Assembly: GCF_030146175.1 (NCBI RefSeq)
Contig: NZ_JASLCE010000073.1
Location: 15,732 to 79,731, forward strand
Direction: 5' to 3'
Origin: Flavobacterium sp.
Lineage (GTDB): Bacteria; Bacteroidota; Bacteroidia; Flavobacteriales; Flavobacteriaceae
DNA: 64,000 bases
Shown: one piece after another, positions 33,760-42,822 of the stretch
How the letters are laid out: every line of letters starts with the position of its first letter
Numbering within the stretch: position 1 is the first letter of the stretch
The notes under the pieces: generated by a model
What the model was told of the DNA's origin: nothing
Databases searched by the model: none
The model's input: the letters and a program-made list of their open reading frames with translations, nothing else
Made by a program: the position numbers and the translations under genes

Positions 33760-35448
33760 ATGAAAGAGATTAAAAACATTTCGCGCTCACGCGCACAGGA
33801 ATCATCGGCAGCAATTGAACGTTTGTACATTACCATGCGCCATTTGTTTAACAGAGGATTCTATAAACCCATGGGTATTTCGGGAGAAACTTTACGCGAA
33901 GCGTTATTGTCTTTACATCCGGAAATATATGGGACGATTGCAGAAGAAAAAGTAGAGTTAAACGGATTACTATATGTAATTGAGCGTTTACCCATTGGTA
34001 TTGAAGAATGCCGTTATATCAACCTGACCTCGGATGAAGGGTATTCGAAGTCGCATTTTCAGGCGATAGTACCGCCAAAAAGAAGACGAAACTGTTACCG
34101 TATCGACGATGAGCAGATGAATATCGAAATTACCCGTGGCCGTTCGGATATCTATGATATTTTAACGCACCTTACTTTTATTTTTATCGAATCGCATAAA
34201 ATCAAAGACCGGGTATTAATCGATGAAGATGGTCGTTTAACACGTGACTGGGAAAAACTGGAGCAGGTTATCCTTCAGAATAAAAAACTGACGTTGGTGG
34301 AACGCGAAAAAGCGATTTCGCATGTATCAAATATTTTAGGAAGAACGTTTGCTGAGGTATTGGATATTTACGACAGTTTTGCAACCCAACAAGCACCGGA
34401 ACGTTTTCTGCACATCATTTACTGGTTAGGGAAACTGGCGATAGAAGAGGTGGTCGACAATAACAAGCGAACCATTACTTTTAGCCCGATTCTGAGAGAA
34501 CGTTTGGGACACCATATCCATGGAGAGATCTGGGCGAACAACATCAAAAAAGTTTTACTGAAAAATAAATTAATCCACCGTCCGATTCATGTGATCAGTG
34601 CGAATATGCACAGTGTGATGAATTCCTTATTTGCGACACACGTATTAAAAGGGAAATTCAAAGACCAGTCGGATTTTGTGATTTACGAAGAACTGAGCAA
34701 ATCATCCAATAATGATTTACGAGCGAAAGCGGAAGAATTCGCGATAAAACACGGTATGATTTCGCTTCCGGATACTTCGGGAACCAACATTGACGTTCAG
34801 ATTTTCGATACGGCAAAAATTGACTGGAATAAATCGGCATTTCCTAATGCAAAAGTCGAAGGCGAACATCCGGTGATTATCGTGATGGATTATGCCTTTG
34901 GTGAGCAGGCCTACGAAACGATCGACGAACTATTAAAACCGTATAAAGACGGACAGGAAAAAGTATTCCTGAACGTAGAATCGGTTTCGATTATGGGTAA
35001 AGCCGGTATTTTAGAAGGAGGAAAAGGCGACATCATGATTCCATCGGCACATATCAACGAAGGAACAGGAGATAACTATCCGTTTGACAATGAACTTTCG
35101 GCCGAAATGTTTGAAGGAAATGAGATTCCGGTTTTTGCAGGACCAATGATAACGGTATTAGGAACATCGTTACAAAATAAAGACCTGTTAAAATTTTTCC
35201 ACGAATCGACCTGGGGTGTGATTGGACTGGAAATGGAAGGAGCCTACTATCAAAAAGCCATTCAGTCGGCTTCCAAAATTAGAAAAAGTATCCCGTCAAA
35301 TGTAAAAGTACGCTATGCGTATTATGCATCGGATAACCCATTGGAAACTGGAAGTACATTAGCTTCGGGAGGATTAGGAACAACCGGAGTTAAACCAACG
35401 TATTTAATTACGATTAAGATTTTAGAGCAAATTTTTAATATAAAATAA
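33760..35448 (+). CDS. DUF6909-like protein with nucleoside-phosphorylase-like C-terminus
   Basis: A 562-residue cytoplasmic protein, resembling what is annotated as DUF6909 in flavobacteria. The N-terminal 300 residues are helical and charged (RGRSDIYDILTHLTFIFIE). The C-terminal part has features of the nucleoside phosphorylase/hydrolase fold: a hydrophobic strand (PVIIVMDYAFG), GKAGILEGGKGDIMIPSAH, and GLEMEGAYYQKAI, resembling the MEG/A substrate motif of that superfamily. AMP nucleosidase has a comparable two-part plan, so a nucleotide-related reaction is possible. This is inferred from motifs only. Confidence 0.6.
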   Translation: MKEIKNISRSRAQESSAAIERLYITMRHLFNRGFYKPMGISGETLREALLSLHPEIYGTIAEEKVELNGLLYVIERLPIGIEECRYINLTSDEGYSKSHFQAIVPPKRRRNCYRIDDEQMNIEITRGRSDIYDILTHLTFIFIESHKIKDRVLIDEDGRLTRDWEKLEQVILQNKKLTLVEREKAISHVSNILGRTFAEVLDIYDSFATQQAPERFLHIIYWLGKLAIEEVVDNNKRTITFSPILRERLGHHIHGEIWANNIKKVLLKNKLIHRPIHVISANMHSVMNSLFATHVLKGKFKDQSDFVIYEELSKSSNNDLRAKAEEFAIKHGMISLPDTSGTNIDVQIFDTAKIDWNKSAFPNAKVEGEHPVIIVMDYAFGEQAYETIDELLKPYKDGQEKVFLNVESVSIMGKAGILEGGKGDIMIPSAHINEGTGDNYPFDNELSAEMFEGNEIPVFAGPMITVLGTSLQNKDLLKFFHESTWGVIGLEMEGAYYQKAIQSASKIRKSIPSNVKVRYAYYASDNPLETGSTLASGGLGTTGVKPTYLITIKILEQIFNIK

Positions 35449-35463
35449 AACCTATCACTTACT

Positions 35464-36450
35464 ATGAATAATAACTCTAACGCGACGCATTCAGAAGATC
35501 AGGAAATCGATTTGTCACAAGTTTCCAAGAAAATTGGAAATGCCTTTCAGTACTTTTTAGACTGGATTTTCGATGGTGTCTTATTTTTAAAACGCAATAT
35601 AATAATCATATCCATTTTGTTTATTATAGGAGCAGGATTAGGATTTTATCTGGATAAATCAGAAAAAGTATATAGCAATCAAATAATAGTAATTCCTAAT
35701 TTTGAAAGTGTTGATTATTTGTATGCCAAAGTAGAGTTATTAAATGCAAAAATTAAAGAACGTGATTATACGTTTTTAACTGGTTTAGGTATAAAAGAAC
35801 CTAAGAAAATATCGAAGATTGAAATTGAACCCATCATCGATATTTATCGTTTTATCGATAATAGTGAAGAGAACTTCCAGATGATTAAATTGATGGCTGA
35901 AGACAACGATATGCAAAAAATATTGGAAGACAAAATCACAAGTAAGAATTATAAATTCCACACGATATCTTTTTTAACGCATGGATTAACACAAAGAAAT
36001 AATACACTGGAACCGTTAATGAAGTTCTTTAACGATAGTGATTATTATAAAAATGTTCAGAAAGAAAAAATCAAAAATCTGGAGCTAAAAATTCAAACAA
36101 ATCAGGAAACGGTTAACCAAATCAATGGGATTTTAAACCAGTTTTCGGAAAATACCAGTTCGCAACAAAAAAGTGATAAGTTGGTTTACTATAATGAAAA
36201 CACGCAGTTAAATGACGTGATCAAAACGAAAGACCAATTGGTAAATGAGTTAGGCTATCTGAATGTGCAGATGAATGATTTTAAAGAAATTATAAAAGAA
36301 AGTAGTTCCACAATAAATGTACGCAATACCAAATCGGTTAATGGTAAAATGAAACTGATTTTGCCGGTACTTTTTGTCGGATTGTTTTTATTAGCCGGAA
36401 TGCTGCGTTCTTTCTATAAAAAACAAATGATTAAAAGAAACTTAGTATAA
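35464..36450 (+). CDS. Wzz-like polysaccharide chain-length/co-polymerase protein
   Basis: A 328-residue inner-membrane protein with the polysaccharide co-polymerase layout. A cytoplasmic start leads to a first transmembrane helix (about residues 43-63), a periplasmic region of about 230 residues with coiled-coil character (NLELKIQTNQETVNQIN), then a second helix (about 297-316) and a short basic tail. A Pro-Gly motif near the second helix is not evident. It opens the polysaccharide locus, 15 bases after the previous gene and 2 bases before rfbB. Likely controls polymer length. Confidence 0.72.
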   Translation: MNNNSNATHSEDQEIDLSQVSKKIGNAFQYFLDWIFDGVLFLKRNIIIISILFIIGAGLGFYLDKSEKVYSNQIIVIPNFESVDYLYAKVELLNAKIKERDYTFLTGLGIKEPKKISKIEIEPIIDIYRFIDNSEENFQMIKLMAEDNDMQKILEDKITSKNYKFHTISFLTHGLTQRNNTLEPLMKFFNDSDYYKNVQKEKIKNLELKIQTNQETVNQINGILNQFSENTSSQQKSDKLVYYNENTQLNDVIKTKDQLVNELGYLNVQMNDFKEIIKESSSTINVRNTKSVNGKMKLILPVLFVGLFLLAGMLRSFYKKQMIKRNLV

Positions 36451-36452
36451 GC

Positions 36453-37469
36453 ATGAAAAACATACTGATAACCGGAGGTGCGGGATTTATAGGAGCCAAT
36501 TTTGTAACCTATTTTATAGAAGGGAATCCGGATATAAACGTAGTTAATTTAGACAAGCTGACCTATGCAGGAGATTTGGCCAATCTGGAAGAAGTGGCCA
36601 ATCACAGTCGTTATACTTTTGTACAAGGCGATATCTGCGACCGTGAGTTGATCGAGACGCTTTTTGAAAAATATGATTTTTCGGATGTGATCCATTTTGC
36701 AGCCGAGTCGCATGTGGACAATTCAATCTCCGGACCGGAAGCTTTTATCCGAACCAATGTCATCGGAACATTCAATCTGTTGGATACCGCTCGTAAACAT
36801 TGGATGACGGGACCGAATCACTATAAAGAAGGATATGAACAATCGCGTTTCCATCATATTTCAACCGATGAGGTTTACGGAACGTTAGGTGCCACCGGAT
36901 TGTTTACAGAAGAAACACCCTATGCGCCCAATAGTCCATATTCGGCTTCAAAAGCTTCGTCCGATATGATTGTAAGAAGTTATTTTCATACCTATGGAAT
37001 GCAGGTGGTAACGACAAACTGTTCCAATAATTACGGTCCGAAACAGCACAATGAAAAGTTGATTCCAACCATTATCCGCAAAGCGATTTCGGGAGAAAAC
37101 ATTCCGATTTATGGCGATGGACAAAATGTAAGAGACTGGTTGTATGTGTTGGATCACTGTAAAGGAATCGAGTTGGTTTTTAAAAACGGAAAAGCAGGCG
37201 AAACCTATAATATCGGAGGGCGAAACGAGCGCAACAACCTGTATATAGCCAATACAATTTGTGAGCTATTAGACGAAATGCAACCTAAAACCGAAGGCCG
37301 TTATCAAGAACAGATTGTTTTTGTAAAAGACCGCCCGGGACACGATTTGCGTTATGCGATCGATGCAACTAAGATTGAAACGGAATTGGGCTGGAAAGCC
37401 GATGAAAATTTCGAAACCGGAATTCGGAAAACCATTGCCTGGTATCTAAACAAATTTGACAAAAAATAA
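36453..37469 (+). CDS. rfbB: dTDP-glucose 4,6-dehydratase
   Basis: A 338-residue extended short-chain dehydrogenase making dTDP-4-keto-6-deoxyglucose, the second step to dTDP-L-rhamnose. NAD site [24 protein letters not shown]; active-site [10 protein letters not shown] and YSASKASSD (YxxxK); NNYGPKQ. The length is typical. It begins the rfbB-A-C-D run. Confidence 0.95.
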   Translation: MKNILITGGAGFIGANFVTYFIEGNPDINVVNLDKLTYAGDLANLEEVANHSRYTFVQGDICDRELIETLFEKYDFSDVIHFAAESHVDNSISGPEAFIRTNVIGTFNLLDTARKHWMTGPNHYKEGYEQSRFHHISTDEVYGTLGATGLFTEETPYAPNSPYSASKASSDMIVRSYFHTYGMQVVTTNCSNNYGPKQHNEKLIPTIIRKAISGENIPIYGDGQNVRDWLYVLDHCKGIELVFKNGKAGETYNIGGRNERNNLYIANTICELLDEMQPKTEGRYQEQIVFVKDRPGHDLRYAIDATKIETELGWKADENFETGIRKTIAWYLNKFDKK

Positions 37470-37485
37470 TAAAGCATTTCATAAA

Positions 37486-38346
37486 ATGAAAGGGATAATA
37501 TTAGCAGGAGGCTCCGGCACCAGATTACACCCGCTTACGCTGGCCGTGAGCAAACAGTTAATGCCTATCTATGATAAGCCAATGATTTATTATCCGCTGT
37601 CGACATTAATGTGGGCAGGAATCCGTGAAATACTGATCATTTCTACACCACATGATTTACCACTCTTTCGTCAATTATTAGGCGACGGAAGTAAACTGGG
37701 TTGTCGTTTTGAATATGCCGTACAGGAAAACCCTAACGGACTTGCGGAGGCCTTTATTATTGGTAAAGATTTTATTAAAGACGATAAAGTAGCGCTGATT
37801 TTAGGGGATAATATTTTTTACGGAACCGGATTAGCCGAATTACTTCAGGCGAATAACAATCCGGATGGCGGGATCATTTATGCCTATCACGTACACGACC
37901 CGGAACGTTATGGCGTGGTTGATTTTGATAAGGATGGGAAAGTACTTTCGATAGAAGAGAAACCGATTTATCCGAAATCAAATTATGCGGTACCGGGAAT
38001 CTATTTTTATGATAATGATGTCGTTTCGATAGCCGAAAATATCAAACCGAGTAATCGCGGCGAACTGGAAATAACCGATGTAAACAAAGAATACCTCGAA
38101 AGAAAAAAACTTCAGGTGAGTATTTTAGACCGTGGAACCGCCTGGCTTGATACCGGAACGTTCCAGTCGTTAATGCAGGCCGGACAGTTTGTACAGGTTA
38201 TCGAAGAACGCCAGGGATTAAAAATCGGAGCCATTGAAGAAGCGGCCTACCGAATGGGATTTATTGATGCCGAACAATTGCAACTTTTGGCGGAACCGTT
38301 ATTAAAGAGCGGCTATGGAAAACACTTATTAAGCATATTAGAATAA
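37486..38346 (+). CDS. rfbA: Glucose-1-phosphate thymidylyltransferase
   Basis: A 286-residue nucleotidyltransferase making dTDP-glucose. The start [17 protein letters not shown] is the nucleotide-binding signature; [14 protein letters not shown] and the metal site ILGDNIFYG follow. The frame continues 10 codons upstream to a TTG inside rfbB, but the ATG at 37486 gives the standard start. Confidence 0.96.
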   Translation: MKGIILAGGSGTRLHPLTLAVSKQLMPIYDKPMIYYPLSTLMWAGIREILIISTPHDLPLFRQLLGDGSKLGCRFEYAVQENPNGLAEAFIIGKDFIKDDKVALILGDNIFYGTGLAELLQANNNPDGGIIYAYHVHDPERYGVVDFDKDGKVLSIEEKPIYPKSNYAVPGIYFYDNDVVSIAENIKPSNRGELEITDVNKEYLERKKLQVSILDRGTAWLDTGTFQSLMQAGQFVQVIEERQGLKIGAIEEAAYRMGFIDAEQLQLLAEPLLKSGYGKHLLSILE

Positions 38347-38350
38347 AAAA

Positions 38351-38902
38351 ATGACGATTACTCCTACAAAACTATCCGGCTGTTATATACTTGAACCCAA
38401 AGTGATTCAGGATGCGAGAGGTTATTTTATGGAAAGTTTTAATGAAAAAACATTCCGCGATGGAACCGGTGAGGACGTTCATTTTGTTCAGGACAACCAG
38501 TCATTTTCGTCCAGAGGTGTACTACGGGGATTACATTATCAGACCGGAGAACACGCACAGGCAAAATTGGTTCGCGTTTTACAGGGAGAAGTGTTGGATG
38601 TAGCAGTCGACATCCGTCCGGAGTCGGAAACCTATGGTCAGTATGTAGCAGAAGTATTATCAGCCGAAAACCAAAAGCAGTTATTTATCCCAAGAGGATT
38701 TGCACACGGTTTTTTGGTACTTAGCGAAACGGCTACTTTTTTCTATAAATGCGACAATTTTTACAATAAAGAATCCGAAGGCGGAATCATTTATAATGAC
38801 CCGAACCTGTCGATTGACTGGAAACTGGAAGCTTCGGAATTATTGATTTCCGAAAAAGACCAGTTTTTGCCCACATTTGATAAAGCCCGAAAGATATGGT
38901 AG
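38351..38902 (+). CDS. rfbC: dTDP-4-dehydrorhamnose 3,5-epimerase
   Basis: A 183-residue cupin enzyme. QDNQSFSSRGVLRGLHYQ contains the catalytic His region; LFIPRGFAHGFLVLSE and FYKCDNFY are family motifs. It starts 4 bases after rfbA and overlaps rfbD by 7 bases. Confidence 0.95.
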   Translation: MTITPTKLSGCYILEPKVIQDARGYFMESFNEKTFRDGTGEDVHFVQDNQSFSSRGVLRGLHYQTGEHAQAKLVRVLQGEVLDVAVDIRPESETYGQYVAEVLSAENQKQLFIPRGFAHGFLVLSETATFFYKCDNFYNKESEGGIIYNDPNLSIDWKLEASELLISEKDQFLPTFDKARKIW

Positions 38903-39756
38903 TACTGGTAACCGGTTCGTCGGGACAATTAGGACAATCATTACAATCTATTTCGGAAAACTACCCGGAAATTGATTTTGTTTTTGCTTCGTCTGCTGAT
39001 TTGGATATAACGGATACAGAAAAGACTATTGCTTTTTTTCGGAAAACACAGCCGGCCTACTGTATTAATACGGCGGCTTATACTGCTGTTGACAAAGCCG
39101 AAAGTGAGCCGGAAAAAGCATTTCAGGTAAATGTAAAAGGACCGCAAAATCTGGCGGAAGCCTGCGCCAAAACGAATACCGTTTTACTTCATATTTCAAC
39201 GGATTTTGTTTTTGATGGCGAAAAGAGTACGCCCTATACTGAAGATGATATACCCAATCCGAAAGGCGTTTATGGAAAAACAAAGTTGGAAGGGGAACAG
39301 GCTATAAAAATAACCTGGTCAAAATACTACATTGTGAGGACATCCTGGGTCTATTCCGAATTTGGGAACAACTTTATGAAAACGATGTTACGACTGGCTT
39401 CCGAACGGGATACCCTTAACGTAGTCGATGATCAGATTGGAACACCCACTTATGCAGTTGATCTGGCCGAAGCACTCATTACAATAATCCGTTATGATTT
39501 TCAAAATGATAGTAAACCGTATGGAATTTATAACTTTAGCAATGAAGGCGTATGTAGTTGGTACGATTTCGCTAAGAAAATATTCGAATTAAGTCATACC
39601 GCCATTACAGTAAATTCAATACCTACAACAGCATATCCAACACCGGCGCAACGTCCAAAATACAGTGTATTGGATAAGCAGAAAATCAAAAACATTTTTA
39701 AAACCGATAGTACCAATTGGGAAGTATCGTTATCCAAAGCACTACAGCAGCTTTAA
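38896..39756 (+). CDS. rfbD: dTDP-4-dehydrorhamnose reductase
   Basis: A 286-residue short-chain dehydrogenase for the last step to dTDP-L-rhamnose. NAD(P) site LVTGSSGQLGQSL; NTAAYTAVDKAE; STDFVFDG; GVYGKTKLEGE with the catalytic Tyr/Lys. It overlaps rfbC by 7 bases. Its stop overlaps the stop of the convergent polymerase gene by 4 bases, with no terminator between. Confidence 0.94.
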   Translation: MVVLVTGSSGQLGQSLQSISENYPEIDFVFASSADLDITDTEKTIAFFRKTQPAYCINTAAYTAVDKAESEPEKAFQVNVKGPQNLAEACAKTNTVLLHISTDFVFDGEKSTPYTEDDIPNPKGVYGKTKLEGEQAIKITWSKYYIVRTSWVYSEFGNNFMKTMLRLASERDTLNVVDDQIGTPTYAVDLAEALITIIRYDFQNDSKPYGIYNFSNEGVCSWYDFAKKIFELSHTAITVNSIPTTAYPTPAQRPKYSVLDKQKIKNIFKTDSTNWEVSLSKALQQL

Positions 39757-41021
39757 TTTTCAGGATTTTTTAATTCATCCGAAGTCGGATTTTTCCGGAA
39801 AGCATCGTTTCTAAGGAATGTCATCAGAATCAGATGGAAAAAGAAAATACCATAATGTCTGTAAAAGAAATCTTCGGTAAAACAAATGATCAGGATGTTT
39901 AGTGTCATTACATAGAGTAAGAACTGATCGACTTTTAATACAACGCGAAAAACTTTATAGCAATAAAACAGGAAGAATAGTAGTGCGAAAATACCTGCCG
40001 AAATAAGCATATATAAAAAGTAATTATGCGTCATGTACTTAATCGTTACAAAAAAATCAGAATCATAGTTGGTTTTATAACATTCGTCCAAACTTTCCTG
40101 AAGTTTACCAAAACCCACTCCAAACAAATAATGTTCTTTAGCTAATTCGATACTACATTTCGTTATCGAAAGACGCACATTTGTAGAATCATAAGAAAGC
40201 CCTTTAGGCGGATTATTATAACTGTTGTACATTTCTACAAATCGGTTTTTAACTCCGGGTATCGAAAAAGCAAGAATGCTTCCGAGTAAGAGAAAAGAAA
40301 CCGTGACCATTACTTTTCTTTTCAGACTAAAATGGCGCAGTGTTAATGGCATACAAATTAAAAGGGCAAACAGAAAGAGGATGTTTATTTTTGAAAGCAA
40401 TAAAAAGGTAATCAGTAGGAATGCTGCAACATAAAACAATTCGAAATAGGCTTTCTTTTCCAGCACCTTTTTAAAACTAAAAGCGGTACACACAATTATC
40501 ATAGATGAATAATACGTCGGATGTATTCGGAAAAAAGGAATTTCGGAATATACGAAATCACGGAATTTCGGAATGTTATACTGATATACAAAGAAATCTG
40601 AAAAGTCGTATTTATACAAAAATGCAACGATATAACTAACGGCAATAATCAGACAGGTATTTTTAAAGATGGTGAGATACAGATTCACTTTTTCACCGGA
40701 AAAGAACGTCTTCGGGATTAATGAAAAAACAACCGGAAACAGTAAAAAAAACAAAGCGTGATTGATCGCCACCAGATTTTCGACCAGTTCCATTCGCAAA
40801 AGACTAAACACCGTTATGATCCAAAACGGAATGGTTAGGTATAAAACTTTAAAATCAAAATTTCTATAGCTTTTCGTGGAATAACTGTAAAGCCCGGTAT
40901 TTAAAGCAACCAATATAAAAAAGAAGGTTGAGATATTTTCTTTGAAGAAAGGGAAAATAAAAAGCAGGGGAATAAAAAATAAAAATAATTTTTCGGAGAT
41001 TTCTTTTATACGTAGTCGCAT
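39753..41021 (-). CDS. O-antigen polymerase/ligase-like protein (Wzy/WaaL type)
   Basis: A 422-residue polytopic inner-membrane protein with about eleven hydrophobic segments. The large periplasmic loop near residues 265-330 holds the O-antigen ligase-type pattern (VRLSITKCSIELAKEHYLFGVGFGK in part, then MTHNYFLYMLISAG). Either polymerisation of repeat units or transfer to a lipid acceptor is possible. A TATATTTG element on the minus strand at 41098-41105 may be its promoter. Confidence 0.72.
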   Translation of the reverse strand: MRLRIKEISEKLFLFFIPLLFIFPFFKENISTFFFILVALNTGLYSYSTKSYRNFDFKVLYLTIPFWIITVFSLLRMELVENLVAINHALFFLLFPVVFSLIPKTFFSGEKVNLYLTIFKNTCLIIAVSYIVAFLYKYDFSDFFVYQYNIPKFRDFVYSEIPFFRIHPTYYSSMIIVCTAFSFKKVLEKKAYFELFYVAAFLLITFLLLSKINILFLFALLICMPLTLRHFSLKRKVMVTVSFLLLGSILAFSIPGVKNRFVEMYNSYNNPPKGLSYDSTNVRLSITKCSIELAKEHYLFGVGFGKLQESLDECYKTNYDSDFFVTIKYMTHNYFLYMLISAGIFALLFFLFYCYKVFRVVLKVDQFLLYVMTLNILIICFTEDFFYRHYGIFFFHLILMTFLRNDAFRKNPTSDELKNPEN

Positions 41022-41041
41022 ATTTTTATTGTATTAATATG

Positions 41042-41105
41042 ATAATCAATATTTTGATTATAGACTGTCAGGACGCATCAAAGCGTCGATTCAATGGCAA
41101 ATATA
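41042..41105. promoter_or_regulatory. Divergent regulatory region with hairpins
   Basis: Between the polymerase and lipoprotein genes: an inverted repeat ATAATCAA/TTGATTAT (41042-41061), a small hairpin GACGC/GCGTC (41072-41087), and CAAATATA at 41098-41105, a minus-strand -7 element for the polymerase gene. The hairpins could be operators; function is unproven. Confidence 0.4.
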
Positions 41106-41152
41106 TTATTTTAAATAAATAAAATTTTTTTAAGACATATAAAAAAATATGA

Positions 41153-41160
41153 TAAATTTG
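41153..41160 (+). promoter_or_regulatory. -7 element of the lipoprotein gene
   Basis: TAAATTTG, 20 bases before the ATG at 41181. Confidence 0.5.
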
Positions 41161-41180
41161 TTCATTCAAAAACAGAAAAA

Positions 41181-41708
41181 ATGAAAAAAATTGGCTTATT
41201 GTTTTTAGGTAGTATTCTTTTATTCTCCTGTGGTAGAGATAACAAAAAAGAAGAGGCGGAAACTTCTTCTGAGCAAAAAGAAGTGGTAGTAGCAGATAAT
41301 TATGCGATCACACTTGATGCAATTTATGAAAAAGATGATGAACTACTATTAGTGTTTAAAAAAGCAGGGTACTGGGATTATGACCACCCTACAAAATTTA
41401 AAATAGTAGGCCAGCCAAATATGCAGAACATTAAAATAGATGTACCACAAGGTTTAAGTATGGAAAATGTTCAGGTGGATTTAAGTTCGAATAAAGAACA
41501 GAAATACGTAACGATTAAAGGAATCAATGTATTAAACAATGGTAAAGTCGTTATTGATGGATCAAACAACATGCATGCGAAATACTTTGATATGGGTAAT
41601 AGCGTTGGATGGGATCCGAAAGGCTTACGATATATTATGAATTTCGGCGGGGAGTATCCACCAAGAATGGTTGGAAACGAACAATTGGAAGCCGTATTGG
41701 TAAAATAA
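41181..41708 (+). CDS. Lipoprotein of unknown function
   Basis: A 175-residue protein with a lipoprotein signal; the cleavage Cys is residue 17 (LLFSC). A Glu/Lys linker follows, then a compact beta-rich domain (ITLDAIYEKDDELLLVF, GINVLNNGKVVIDG). I do not recognise the domain. It is transcribed alone within the polysaccharide locus and ends in a strong terminator; a role in the locus is not shown. Confidence 0.7.
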   Translation: MKKIGLLFLGSILLFSCGRDNKKEEAETSSEQKEVVVADNYAITLDAIYEKDDELLLVFKKAGYWDYDHPTKFKIVGQPNMQNIKIDVPQGLSMENVQVDLSSNKEQKYVTIKGINVLNNGKVVIDGSNNMHAKYFDMGNSVGWDPKGLRYIMNFGGEYPPRMVGNEQLEAVLVK

Positions 41709-41738
41709 AAAAAGGGGACTAAATAGTCCCCTTTTTTT
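41707..41738. terminator. Bidirectional terminator
   Basis: AAAAAAAGGGGACTA / TAGTCCCCTTTTTTT with a 2-base loop, A run and T run on both sides, between convergent genes. Confidence 0.92.
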
Positions 41739-42813
41739 ATAACATATCATAAAGATCATTCCATAGATGGCCCTTCTTTTCCCAGCTATAATTTTGATAA
41801 ACATAAGCTGAAAGATTTACGCCTCTTTCTTCCCGTTCGTTTGTACTCCAACTGGTTACTTGATTTATAGCATCTGTCAACTCGGTCAAAACAGGATTAA
41901 TCATTATCCCTCCGTTTCCATTCCATTCCGGATTAATACCGGTATTGAAGGTTGTGATAACCGGTGTTTTGCAAGCGGCAGCTTCCAGATTGACCATACC
42001 CACTGCTTCTGAATAAGAAGGCGCTACAAAAGCTTTTGCATTCGCATAAAGACGGTATTTTTCGTCGCCAAAAACACCACCCACAAATTCCACTCTGTTT
42101 TCCAGCCCTAATTCCTGACAGCGTTTTCGCAACTCCGGTGAATAATCGTTTTCGGAGCCGACAATCTTTAATTTGATTTTTTTATCTTGAATCTTACACA
42201 TCGATTCAATCAAAATATCCAGTCCTTTTTTAGGGTGAATCCTACCTAAAAACAACAGATACTCTTCATCCGGATTGTAATTCAGATTTGCCGGTAGATT
42301 GGAAAAATGAAGTAGATTCGGAATCTCAACAATATTTTTATGGTTTGTTAGTTTAAAAAGATTGTCTTTTTCGATAGGAGTTATGGCATGTATTATTTTA
42401 GAATTTTTCAGCAATGTATTCAGAAACAGCGCCAAATAAATTTGCTTCTTCAGTTTTTTTTCACCCAAATGCCAAGGTTCCAGCATTCCGTGTGGTGTTA
42501 TGACATAAGGAATGTTTTTGCTTTTTGCCAGCTTACCGGTTATATACTGCGTATACATAAAAACACCATGAATATGTAAAAGCGTTTCACGGGTGATATT
42601 GGAATGGATATAATTCTTAAATTCTTTGGAATAATCCCAAGGCTTGTCTGTAGGAAAAACAGTATAATTATCCTGAGGTTCTTTTCTATTGGTAAGAATA
42701 ACAGATTTATAGTGATTGTCTGAATTGAGGTAATTGTTTAAATTAACCAAAACAGTTCGAACGCCGCCACTGTCAAACGAAACATTTTCGGCAACCTGAT
42801 ATATAGTTTTCAT
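41737..42813 (-). CDS. Family 4 glycosyltransferase
   Basis: A 358-residue GT-B enzyme. N-terminal half with GGVRTVLVNLNNYL and PHGMLEPW; C-terminal half with the donor-binding LFLGRIHPKKGLDILIESM and the EX7E-type block APSYSEAVGMVNLEAAACK. It retains the sugar configuration by family rule; the sugar is not known. It lies 9 bases after the polymerase-like gene 42823-44001 in the same unit. Confidence 0.86.
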   Translation of the reverse strand: MKTIYQVAENVSFDSGGVRTVLVNLNNYLNSDNHYKSVILTNRKEPQDNYTVFPTDKPWDYSKEFKNYIHSNITRETLLHIHGVFMYTQYITGKLAKSKNIPYVITPHGMLEPWHLGEKKLKKQIYLALFLNTLLKNSKIIHAITPIEKDNLFKLTNHKNIVEIPNLLHFSNLPANLNYNPDEEYLLFLGRIHPKKGLDILIESMCKIQDKKIKLKIVGSENDYSPELRKRCQELGLENRVEFVGGVFGDEKYRLYANAKAFVAPSYSEAVGMVNLEAAACKTPVITTFNTGINPEWNGNGGIMINPVLTELTDAINQVTSWSTNEREERGVNLSAYVYQNYSWEKKGHLWNDLYDML

Positions 42814-42822
42814 GAGGTCTAA

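Noticed and set aside
34238-34250. CACGTG hexamer in the 562-aa gene as a further parS
   Set aside because: Only the central six bases match; the flanks differ from the parS consensus.
37456-37485. Upstream TTG start for rfbA overlapping rfbB
   Set aside because: The standard family N-terminus begins at the ATG at 37486; the extension has no conserved residues.
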